The translations under genes and the position numbers were made by a program. A stretch of 64,000 nt of DNA from positions 1,736,001 to 1,800,000 of the forward strand of contig JAYKYS010000011.1 in the NCBI GenBank assembly GCA_036924285.1. Direction: 5' to 3'. This stretch comes from Asterella californica. Lineage: Eukaryota; Streptophyta; Marchantiopsida; Marchantiales; Aytoniaceae. Position 1 is the stretch's first letter; each line of letters opens with the position of its first letter. Under the pieces are notes generated by a model. It did no database searches. It worked only from the letters and a program-made list of their open reading frames with translations, and had not been told where the DNA came from. Below are positions 53,779-64,000 of the stretch, piece after piece.

Positions 53779-54150
53779 CCCTCTTCCAAGTTCAGAAGAG
53801 GGGAAATATGCGAAGGTTTAATTTATTACCTACCCCTTCCGCTGGGAAGGGTTAGGTAATAAATTAAATACCTCTTGATTGCCTGCTTAATTTTCTTCTA
53901 GTCTCTACCACCTATATTATGGTTACAAGCGCGTGTGCCTTCCCTTCACTTATCGGTTATAACTGGATCTTCCCGCATCTCCGGGTCGAGGTCTACTTAA
54001 CATTTAACAATTATGTATGTTTAGAATTTTTTTATAGAAGTTCTATTTAATATTTATGAATTATCTGACAACAACAAGCGGGCAAAAGTCCTCCGAAAAA
54101 GTCCTCCGAAGTTCATGTTGCATGCATATTTTATCTTCTTAGGTTGGGCA
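53779..54150. repeat. Two-hairpin repeat with GCGGGCAAAA box (best copy)
   Basis: The CCTCTTC/GAAGAGG stem (53780-53801) is followed by GGAAATATGCGAAGG, then the TTTAATTTATTACCTACCCC stem and its partner to 53868. After an AT-rich section comes AGCGGGCAAAAGTCCTCCG, a duplicated AAGTCCTCCGAA, and GTTCATGTTGCATGCATATT. This is the most complete example of the family. Confidence 0.75.
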
Positions 54151-57100
54151 AAGGAACGAGTATGGAAGTAATTATATCATATATTCTCTTGTTTATTTTC
54201 ATTGTTATGGAGGAAGCAAGATAATGATACGAAGCAGAGGTGTAAACCCAGAGGACGATTGGATTAGAAGGAATGCAGGTGACGGTCATGGGAGTACGAT
54301 GTTAAATCTCAAGACTCGGCGGAAAGGACGGCTTTCTGACTTCCCGAAGTGGGAATCGGAAAGCCGTTTGTGTACGTTTCGAAAGAGAGTTGGATGAACT
54401 GGCCCATAGAAGGAGATGCACACAAGGTGTTAATCTTCTCCATCAGGATCATCATCTGAAGTTAGGCCCTTTTTCAGTATGAGCTATATCTGCTCTCTTG
54501 CGAAGGAAATGAGAAATGCTTACCCAGTGATTTGGTAGTTTGTAAGACCATTGTCTACAAGGAGTCTCAGCCTGTATTCTAAACAGATTGTCTAGAAAGA
54601 TAAGCGAATTGAAAAGAATATCAGATAACTGAGTGGAGGAGGTAGTGAAGATATAACATCGGAGTGTGCACGAAGAGTAAAGGACATGATAAAACGAAAT
54701 CGCAAAGCATAGAGGATGGAAGGTAGAGAGGTAAAACAAATCAGAGATGATAGAACTATCCGTGAGAGGAGCGAACTGCTACATGAACTGAACATGCATG
54801 GATCAGTAGAATAGTGGGTAACATGGGATAAAGGAGCATGTAAGTAATTATTCCCTAACAAACTCAAGTGCACATCCTACACACAGCTTAACACGATAGA
54901 ACTAAGTGACTGGGGTTTTTATATCAAAGTGGTACATTATCGTACTCACATGTTGATGGTTATTACAGTTTGGGTTTGGGTGTTCCTAAATTAATTCTAC
55001 TGGAGTTGTTCAGGAATGGTTCAGTTCATCTGGTATAGATGTTACTTCCTTGCATGTTCGGAAGAGGAGTGGGTTCTAAATTTTAGTGATATAAATTGAA
55101 TAATTTGATTTAGCATTTTAAATTCAGTGAAGTTAAACTAGAGAACTTTAACACAAATGACAATTACAACCCTCGTCAAGCAACATTTTTTAACACAAAT
55201 CATAATTTATAACCCTCGTCAAATAAATTTTTTTTCAGTGACTGTGCGTTTTAGTACATTATATTTTATCTAATACTTTTTTATAAATATTATAAATTTA
55301 TTATTCATGATTATTTTGGTTGTCTGTTTACATCTAAATTATATTATTTAAAAAATATAATTCAGATGTATATTTGTAAAACGTGTATATAATATGAAGA
55401 AAAGAAGAATGAAATTCTTCTAATTTTCTGATTCATCTATTTTCTTAGAAAATTAAAAATTAAAAGTAAAAGTTTTATATCTAAATATTTCTAGGCGTTG
55501 GAATGCAAACCTGTTTATACGCTGAGAGGGTCTACTGTATGTTCTTTGTTTATAGGTTTTTTCATTTCAACGGCAATATGTTATGAAGTCAACTGGTCTT
55601 AAATTTAGATATTTATATATCTAAATTGATATATATAAATATTTTTCATTAACGGATTTTTGCTCCTCGAGCATTAGCAATGCATCCAGGAGCAGAATCC
55701 CGTCTTTATTTTTCTACATTTTTCACTTGCAACCAAATCGATTCTCCGTCAATAACTGATGATAATTTTCTGAATTCAGCAACGTTTGTCTTTTTTCCTA
55801 GGTTAAAATGCACTTTGAATGCATATTCATCTTTCTAAATTTAAGAATATGAAATATGTAAAAAAATTTAATTTATTACTTAACCTTTTCTGCAAGAAAA
55901 GTTATGTGATAAATTAAAACTTGCATAGAATCTATTCTTTTGCAACATGAAGACCGCACCTACAAGATTTATGGGTTATGTCTGAAAATTGCAGTATGTA
56001 TTTGACACATCAAATATATTATATATTATATACATTATAAAATTATTATATATATGATATAATATTCACAGAATTGCAATTGACATTTTATCTATAGACA
56101 TGATATTAACTGAAATTTAGATTCAACCTGCACTATCGGGTCTCCATTTTACTTTCCTGTCCAATGGCCGTTTGAGATTTTTTTCTATTTTTCCTCGCTT
56201 GTCATTTTTCTTCCTCGGGGCAAAAGCCCATGTTGCATGCATATTTTGAGTAGATTCTTTTCAAAAATATTTTCGGTTCATAAAACAAATGGTTCAGTTG
56301 AAATGATAAATGATCCGGCTCAAATACTAAATCCTCTGTATTCATTCTCTTGATTATGCACTTCTCTCGGTCCCCCGGTACTATTTGGATAAGGGCTATG
56401 CAATACACGAGATATATACAAGTAGAGTTGGTAGACTCACTGTATCATCCTTCTATACAGGGGTTTAATATTTGACCAAACTTTCACGTTCGGATGGATC
56501 GGTGAAATATTAAATATTTATTTTGATGAAATATTAATTAAACAAAATAAATATGTATTGATTTGGGAGAGTGACGTTATAGAAGATTCTTCTGCTTTGT
56601 TACTGAACGCGGAACATTACAAAAACTTTTATTCATACCATTCGAGTTAAAGCAAATCATTTGACAGATTAAGCGTGTCTTATTGACCTCATGACTTGAT
56701 CTATTCACGCTGCAAGTGATAAAGAACAGTATCATCTCGAGTCCGGGAGTTTTCACATACGTAAAGAATTTTGGTAAAGAATTCTGGAAATATAAAGTCT
56801 CTCTTCTTTTATATTTTGGGGTGTTTTTATGTATAATAAACTATCTTTAGCAAAGAAGATATTTGATAATCTACGATAGAAGTTGATGAATCACTATCTT
56901 TATATATTATTTTGATAAACTATAATCTTTAAACATTATTTCTAGAAATGCAGTTGAATCGTTTTCTTCTCAGAATCTGAATCTCATCATCTGAATTTTA
57001 TATTTCTTTTGCTCTTTACGCTCTGCAGAACCGTCATGATTGTGGCTTCTCAATCCTAAAATCTCTCTCTTGTGGCTTGTGCTATACTTAAAAGTTTGTT

Positions 57101-57840
57101 ATGATGACAAGCAATATATAAGAAGATTCTTTGTTTTGAAATATTCATTGATTTGACCTTTAGACTTTGGACGATCATAACTCAACACTCAGAACTCTAA
57201 ATCGGTCAATCTTTCTCTCCAGATTGTAGCCCAGCTCGTGAGCTTTCCAAAGAGACATCACACTCCACGAATGATCCTTGGGAAGGCTTCCGAAACCCCA
57301 AAATTGTCTTTAGAACTTGGATGAACTTGATTTGGTAAAAAATAGACCAATGAGAAAGAAGATTGGAGATCACTTTATCTACTAGTTGGCACTATAGATC
57401 GAGTTGTAATCCTAAAACACTCTCACACCTTCAAAGCTTGAACCAGAATACTTCGGATGTCAAATGTAACACAAGATAATGACATTGAATTGATCTACGA
57501 TGAAAGGTAGAACAAAAAGAAATGAGAAAGCCATCACTTTATTATAGTACTCTTGATCAGAGTTCCTCGTGATTCATGCACGATGATTGATTTTCCGCCG
57601 GCAGGGACATCATATATCAACCTAGACGTTGAAAGGAACGTTGGCTAGAAATTTCAAGTCCATTCACCCATCAAAGTAAAATTTACACAATCAGATCTCA
57701 GTTCTTCTCGTATGTGATAATCCGTAAGATCACCGGAGTAGGTAAGTCCATCACTCTCCTCATGAACTCTTAACCAAAATAAGCAATGAACCATTATCGA
57801 AAGTGATCGTGATGGATGTGAAGCTTAATATGAAATAGAT
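54150..57840. other. AT-rich repeat region without a gene
   Basis: Contains a 42-bp tandem duplication at 55148-55230 (TTAACACAAAT and ACCCTCGTCAA words), a TTATTAC-AACC hairpin at 55866-55918, a CAAAAGCCCATGTTGCATGC copy at 56220 and a TTTAATATTT hairpin at 56463-56515. No coding sequence recognised. Confidence 0.5.
55866..55918. repeat. AT-rich hairpin of the TTATTACC family
   Basis: Arms TTTAATTTATTACTTAACC and an imperfect complement, with loop near TTCTGCAAG. It is more diverged than the copy at 53817. Confidence 0.65.
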
Positions 57841-58272
57841 TCGGGAATGAGATGTAGAACTCAGATCAGTCCTCTGTCCATGAGTACAACTCTCGCATCT
57901 TCTCATCCTCCATGTAAGACACTGAGAAATACTTATGAAATATCAAGCAAGGAAGAATATTTCACAAACTCTCGATCCACGATCTTATTCTCGGATTCTT
58001 CGACAAGGATCACTAAATTGAGTGCACATAAATTGTTGATTTGGCATGTTTCACTGTCGTGCGATCACTCAAACAAATAGTTGCAATCATAGCACCCATC
58101 ACACTATTCGACAAGTTACACCATAAGGTTCATGAAACGTAAAAAAACACGACCTAAGTTCTACCATAAATTTCGTAAAAAAGCTGCACCACAACACTAC
58201 ATCCACTCTTTCTAAACCTACGCATCCTCTGATATGTACCACAAAACACTCATAAAGTTGTGGTCGGCATCA

Positions 58273-59640
58273 CACAATGTCGTTGTCCTCTTGACTGATA
58301 CTACCGTTAGCAATATCTTCAACACCTGAATCTTCTCCGTCATCATCCAAGAGATCAAACTCCGCTTCGCCTTCCTCCATGCTTATTTCTTCATCTCGCT
58401 TCTTGAAGAGTTTCACACGCTTCCCTGCAATGGAAACTTTAAGAATTTTCTAAGCGCACTATGTTGGTTATCCAAACTATTATCGTACATCAACACTCAA
58501 TCCTCTTCCTTAATCTCCTTAAGCCTTAACCGATGATGCTTAGCATATACGTCTTTGTTCTTCAAACACATTTCTTTCAACTTCTCCATTGCAATCTTTA
58601 GTCTTCTCTCCAGTTGACGAATTCAGATAGCAAGAAGATCGTATGTAGACATACCATCCTCTCAAGGTAGAACGCTTCAAGTGGGTGTGTGTTCCTCTAT
58701 GAGCATGATAAGTTTTTGCTCTTGCATCAACTCCATTGACAAATATCTCGTGACTGAACTATGAGTTGAAGGATCAACCTTTAATGCAAATGAAAGAACC
58801 CTTGATCATTCTCTTGTCTTCCCTTTGCAAGCTTTCACAATAGGAGGATGATCACGTTCACTCTTCGTATTTCCTTCTAGATTGTAGGCACCTCTTGAAG
58901 AACACTTTAGCTTCATCAGTGTTCAGCTCTCCTCGGTCAATCGTGATCTTCTCAACACAACCATATCTACAAGTTACGTCCTCTAGCAAGAATTTACAGA
59001 CTCTTTCAATAGACTTCGTACATAAAGCTCGTCCTTCCAGTTGGTTGGAGATATCTTCACGTGCAAGAACCAAATACCACATCTTTCATATCTCAACTGA
59101 CATGATAACTAGATCCACTACCCACTTGAAATGCATTGCAAGTGGATACATAAGGTACAAACTGTCTTGATGATGCTTGATCTCTGATGCACCAAGAAAT
59201 CTTCTCACATATGTTGTTGAGCTACAAGTATCTTTCATCACCTGTATGATGTCCACTTTACTAGGATCAGATTTACGTCCAAACCACCCACATAAGTGTC
59301 TCACAATCAAAACTTCTCGTACTCCGAATGAAGACTTGGCACCTGATAGTGTTATGTGTGTCTCTTCAAGTTGTGATAAAATCTTATCACAATCTGAAAT
59401 GTGATCAGCAACAAAGTTTCTACACCCCTTCTGATCCATAGTCTCATCTTTCTCCTCCTCTACACATCCCTTAATTCGAATATCATCAAGAAAGACATGG
59501 TCTTCTCAGGAATGAACTCTCGGAGAACCTTGTTCATCTCATCCATCATGTACGCTACTGAGTTTGTTGCTCATTGTGATAGCGTACACATTCTATCGTG
59601 CACCTACTATCTTGTTGCACCAGCGGAAGTTTTTACTCAG
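58273..59640 (-). mobile_element. Ty3/gypsy retroelement remnant A
   Basis: Minus-strand pieces match a plant gypsy polyprotein. From high to low coordinate they are: the end of reverse transcriptase (FLDDIRIKGC, then CDKILSQLEETHITLSGAKS and VRHLCGWFGRKSDPSKVDII); a short link (FLGASEIK); an integrase core (YLVLAREDISNQLEGRA, FLLEDVTCRYGCVEKI and IDRGEL, with the catalytic Asp); and a C-terminal part ending in AGKRVKLFKKRDEE. RNase H is missing: reverse transcriptase leads within about 80 codons into integrase, so an internal deletion has occurred. Stops and frameshifts show it is inactive. No LTR was recognised with confidence. Confidence 0.85.
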
Positions 59641-59759
59641 TAAGTCACAAAACTCACAACGCTAACCTGCAAACCACAATCACATGTTAGCGTTCATGCA
59701 CGACTTACCTTGACTTCATTTGGTCTGGACCATATGACTATTGGGAGTCAGAAGTTGTC

Positions 59760-62503
59760 TATACTACTTCCGATGTGGGTACCAATTCTTCAGATTTTGA
59801 ATCTGAAAGTACATTGTCAGAGGAGAGAGAAGAACGAAATGTGGATGTGAATGTAGTGGATTTTTTTCCTTCTCCGAAAGTGCAAAGAGATCGAGATAAA
59901 GAACCGTTGACTTCTGAGGAGATGGAGAGAAGAATTACGCTATGGACCAAATGTTCTTAAAGAGGAGAAGAGTCGGTTGGAAGAGATCTTCTGCAAATAC
60001 ATTCATGTGTTTGTATTTAGTTACAAGGATCTGAGCGAGGTCACGCTTGAGCAACACTGTATCAAGTTGGAGAAGGAGGTCCAACCGGTGCGATAGAAGC
60101 AACAAAGAGTGAGTCCTTTGATTGCAGATCGGATGAAAGAAGAGATCGAGAAGTTGCACTACTGGGTTTATTTACGAGGTGGAGCATTTTGAATGGATAT
60201 CACCCATTGTGATCGTAAAGAAAGAAAATGGTAAATTAAGAGTGTGTGTTGATTACAAAAAGCTCAATGTTGTCACGAAGAATGATTACTATCCTCTATC
60301 TTTCATTCACGAGATCTTGGAAGAGGTAATCAGAAACAATGGTATAGCTTTGGAGATGGTTATAGTGGATATAACCAGATCAAAATTGCACCGGAACATC
60401 AACACCTAATTACTTTTACTACTCCGTGGGGTACGTTTGCATTTCGAGTCATGCCGTTTGGTCTGTGCAATGCTCATGCTACATTTCAAAGGTTTATGAA
60501 CAAAGTGTTCGAATTTTTCTTAAGGAAGTTTGTGAGAGATTTTATAGATGACTTTTGTGTTTACGAGAGTAAGGAGAAGCATTTTCAGCACCTTGTGAAG
60601 GTCTTAGAATGTTTAGATGTAGCAAATGCATATTTCAATCCGGAGAAATGTATTTTGGCTGTGAGGAAAGGTTACTCTTGGGTCATATCATATCCAAAGA
60701 CGACATTGCAGTAGATCATGTGAATGTGCAAAAGATCTTAGAGCTCCTTTTTTCTAGTATTTTCACTAAGCTACTTCAGTTTTTAGATATGGTGGGTTAT
60801 TATCGAAGGTTTATACTTTTGTTCTCACATAAAGCGTATGCTTTGAATATATCTGAAGAAGGGGATAGATTATGTGTTGATTTTAGGAGATGAAGAAGCT
60901 CTAGCCGCATTTGAGGAACTGAAGAGATCTCTTACTTCATCTTCAATCTTAGTTAAACCCAATTGGAATAAACAATTTATTCTATATACATCTTCAATAA
61001 ACCTGTGGTCGAAAGACGATTAGCAAGATAAAAGTTCTATTATTAGAGTACAACTATGAGATCTATGATCGACTAGAGAAGAAGCACGTAAATGCAGATT
61101 TGTTATCTAGAGCTTACGATGATAATGGAGAGGAGCCGATGGATGACACCTTTCTTGACGAAGATTTGACGATCTCGATGAGCAACTCTATTATCCCAAT
61201 AGAATATCAAGAAATTTGAGATTTATTATCGAGGGTGTTTATCCAGACAACATGCAGATCAGAGAGAAGAAGACTTTGGTGAAGCGGTCGATCTTATAGA
61301 GTGGTGGAAAGAGTGTTATTTGGTGAAAGAGTTGATGGAGTCTTGAGAAGAGCTACGGGCAAGAAGGAAACTCTACGACTCATGGAATAATTTCATGACG
61401 GTCTAATATGTTGAGGACATTTTGCAGGCAAGTTGACATCCACAAGATACTTGATGCGAGATATCATTGGAGGAGGATGTTTAGAGACTGCTTGATGTAT
61501 TGTAAAACATGTGATGTTTGTCAAGCTTTCGCTATCAAATCTAGTGTTTCTACTCCTCTTAGATATATTGTGGTTCTTGGATATTTCGAGAAATGAAGAA
61601 TAGATTTTGTTGGATCTTTGATTCGCACCTCTCGCAACAGTAAGTAAATTGTTGTAGCCACGATATCTTACAAAGTGAGTAGAAGCTACACATCTTGTGG
61701 CTATTGGAGAAGTTGAGGTCGGTAGATTTCTCTATGAACAGATCATTACTAAGTTTGGATGTCCCTTGGAGTTAGTTTCTGATAGGAGTAGAGAATTTAT
61801 GAGCGATATGACTACTGCTATGTGCATACACTTCTCCATTTTTCAGAGGGCTATTATTTCATATAAACCTAGCTCAAACGGTTTGGTAGAGACGACAAAC
61901 TTTATCTTGTGTCAAATGTTAGCAATAGATGTTGACATGGAAGGGGCCAAACACAACTGGGACAAGCGTCTTCATGCGGTTTTATGAGAATATCATATGA
62001 AGACGTCTACAAGATATTCTTCTTTCAAGATGGTGTATGGGTTGGAATCTAAATTACCAATCTAGTTTGACTTAATCACTTTTTAAACTTTACGAGCTGG
62101 ATTGAAAAGAAAGAGTGGTCCAGCAGTTAAGAAAAAGAGGAGATAAACCTTGTTGGAGAACAAAGACAATGCACTCAACGAATTGAGATGGCTCAACTAC
62201 AACAGAAGAAGAACTATGACAAGCGCTTGGTGACGAACAAAACGAAGTTATAGTCGTTTCAAAAGGATGAATGAGTGATATTATGGGATGCTATTAGACA
62301 CAAGCGAGTTCAAAAGAAGTTTCTACGTTGATATTTTGGATCTTTCATCATCTCCAAAATATGGAGTAATGACACCTATGGTCTTCAAAAAAGTAGCAGT
62401 TCGTTCTTCGAACCATGATATGTGAACGACGACAATCTAAAGAAGTTTTATGAACGAGATACTTCACTTTGAGGACGGAGTGAAAATTAAGTTTGGGGGT
62501 AAA
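59760..62503 (+). mobile_element. Ty3/gypsy retroelement remnant B
   Basis: Broken + strand frames match gypsy pol in order. A linker (59775-59960) is followed by reverse transcriptase with WISPIVIVKKENGKLRVCVD (60197), TPWGTFAFRVMPFGLCNAHA (60420) and the active-site box FIDDF at 60541-60555, then GYSWV/LLLGHIISKD (60680) and YYRRF. After a gap comes the integrase zinc region (CKTCDVCQ, 61501) and core (LVSDRSREFMSD near 61768, then SSNGLVETTN, 61873). Several frameshifts and stops make it inactive. It ends at a polypurine tract GTTTGGGGGTAAA directly before TGTCACATCA at 62504. Gag and protease were not seen, so the 5' part is lost or lies under remnant A. Confidence 0.88.
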
Positions 62504-63230
62504 TGTCACATCACAAGTATCTCATTATTTGTGTGTTTGTTTATATTACATTCGTTAGGTATGACTATCTTATAGGTTACTCTAGTTAGAAGATCTAAAT
62601 CTAGAGTTACCAAAACTAGTCATAACTGGCTGAGATAGTTACAACTAAGTTGAGGAAACTATTAGAGGTTTCACTATGGCACTACGTGACAAGTGCAGAG
62701 CTCCAAATATGCTTCCCAAAAGTATGTAACTTTGTTGACCATCGCTAATTGGATGCATGACGAAAAGTCATGCATAAATATTTGAAGATGCTCCTCAAAT
62801 GACATGTTAGTTTGTTGTCGTCTTTCTATTGGATAGTATGAAAAGTTAACACTTTGGAAAAGCTAAAGTAGGAGAATCTCTTACTTTAGTAAACTAGAGC
62901 AATTAATATATGTACTATTTTTAAATCTTAGTAGCCTTTAGGAGTTTTACTATTTTGGATTTCACCCATAAGATAACATAACTTAGTGAAAGCTACCACT
63001 ATAAGAAATTATTGAGTATATAAGGAGAAGTTGAGAGGTTGGAAGGACTCTCATTTTCTTCTGTCTATGAGTAAAGTGAACATTGGAGACCTCGGGAATC
63101 TTTGAGTATTATGCGATGTGAAGTTGAGAGTGGGATTAGAACTTGTTTGCAGGAAACGTTATTAAGGAGAACGATGTGACCGTACGAGTCAAAGAGTTGA
63201 GTGAAGTGAATATGGGTGTAACTGAATCTT
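62504..63230 (+). mobile_element. Probable 3' LTR of remnant B
   Basis: Starts with TGTCAC right after the polypurine tract, as LTRs start with TG. A TATATAAGG box near 63017 could be its promoter. The right border is not determined, since no matching 5' LTR was found, and the end given is approximate. Confidence 0.5.
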
Positions 63231-63328
63231 TGTAATTATGGTGCACTAGTAATCTTAGTCATCTGAGGTATTTGGATAAAAGACAGATCGACTTACAGAT
63301 TGATCATCATGACCACTTCTGAGACTCC

Positions 63329-63850
63329 TCAATCTCCTCCGAGAGGGGGTTTCAAGAGACATTGTTGGAAGCAAAGATTGAGAGTTAGCTCAATAGTGCT
63401 CTGCCTGCACTTGAGCATGATGTGCTTGATGTGCATGGGAATCACAGACGAGCCCATCATGTAAAGATCATTGTTTAACAGACAGAGGTAAATAAGACGT
63501 CTATTTTTATTCTCTAAAAAACAAACACCGTTCATCCTTGGAATCAAACGTTCGAGCTGAAATAGATTGTTTCTTAATGCGAGGACGTGCAAGATGTCTT
63601 AAATTAATATATTTTTTCTGTTGAGGAGTTTGACTTCAACGTCATCGTGATCTTCAATTTGAACGGTGGTGTCATCATCTTAGAGAATATGATCTTGAAG
63701 AGCATTTTCTCATTCGATTTATTTACAAAATTGATCGTGACCGAATGTCATAGGGTGGGTGACATCAGTGTCAACGTACCAATGACGGTCCACGACTCGA
63801 GGTGTAAACTCATTGTGAAGTTGAGTCATCAGTACATGTTTTTCGTTGTT
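63329..63850 (-). mobile_element. Copia-type retroelement fragment
   Basis: The minus strand reads RHWYVDTDVTHPMTFGHDQF, like the copia protease start (W-x-DSGAT..HM), here with the active triad changed from DTGA/DSGA to DTDV. It is followed by NILHVLALRNNLFQLERLIP, like the gag-pre-integrase zinc region that follows protease. Frames are interrupted. A longer element may continue beyond the window, although the protease end is the upstream side on this strand. Confidence 0.5.
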
Positions 63851-64000
63851 GTTGTTATTGTTGTTGCGCTGGCGGTATTTTTATTACGAGAACGATGGTT
63901 CTGGTTTTGATTTTGTCATCTTGCTGTTAAAACTGATTAGACAGGGTGTTGCTACTAGAAGCTTGATTGGAGCAGTTTTGGATGTGATGTCTATTCAAAT

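Overview
The window is nuclear DNA of a land plant, most likely a bryophyte and probably a moss. Four intron-rich genes, all on the + strand, match plant families. The organelle fragments read correctly without RNA editing, as in mosses and liverworts, and one sits behind a group II intron end at an atp9 site. The retroelement remnants are Ty3/gypsy-like and copia-like. The species assignment is an inference.

Layout: 1-3.9 kb has no supported gene. 4.98-8.80 kb encodes a TBC1D13-type Rab GTPase-activating protein (10 exons, 499 aa). 9.8-12.0 kb is AT-rich DNA with strong hairpins. About 12.0-23.5 kb is a mosaic of truncated mitochondrial genes (nad5, nad7, rps19, cob, nad2, rrn26, atp9, nad4, nad3, rrn18, nad1, cox1, a LAGLIDADG homing endonuclease and group II intron ends) plus two plastid pieces (psaA, psbZ). 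The pieces are joined in both orientations and interspersed with a short G/C-rich repeat. 23.5-28.4 kb is again AT-rich with the same hairpins.

29.90-39.95 kb encodes a UPL7-type HECT ubiquitin ligase (26 exons, 1,048 aa). 42.38-45.29 kb encodes a SYP61-type Qc-SNARE (7 exons, 247 aa). 50.22-52.39 kb encodes a probably plastid-targeted NiCoT/UreH-like membrane protein (2 exons, 391 aa). 53.6-57.8 kb is repeat-rich. 58.3-62.5 kb holds two decayed gypsy elements in opposite orientation, followed by a likely LTR and a copia-like remnant at 63.3-63.9 kb.

The four genes are independent housekeeping or trafficking genes and do not form a pathway, although the TBC protein and the SNARE both belong to membrane traffic. 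All exon chains were joined by hand from GT-AG sites, reading-frame phase and remembered family sequence. No alignment or database search was run.

The most unusual content is the mosaic organelle island and its junction repeats, followed by a dispersed two-hairpin repeat family in the AT-rich spacers.
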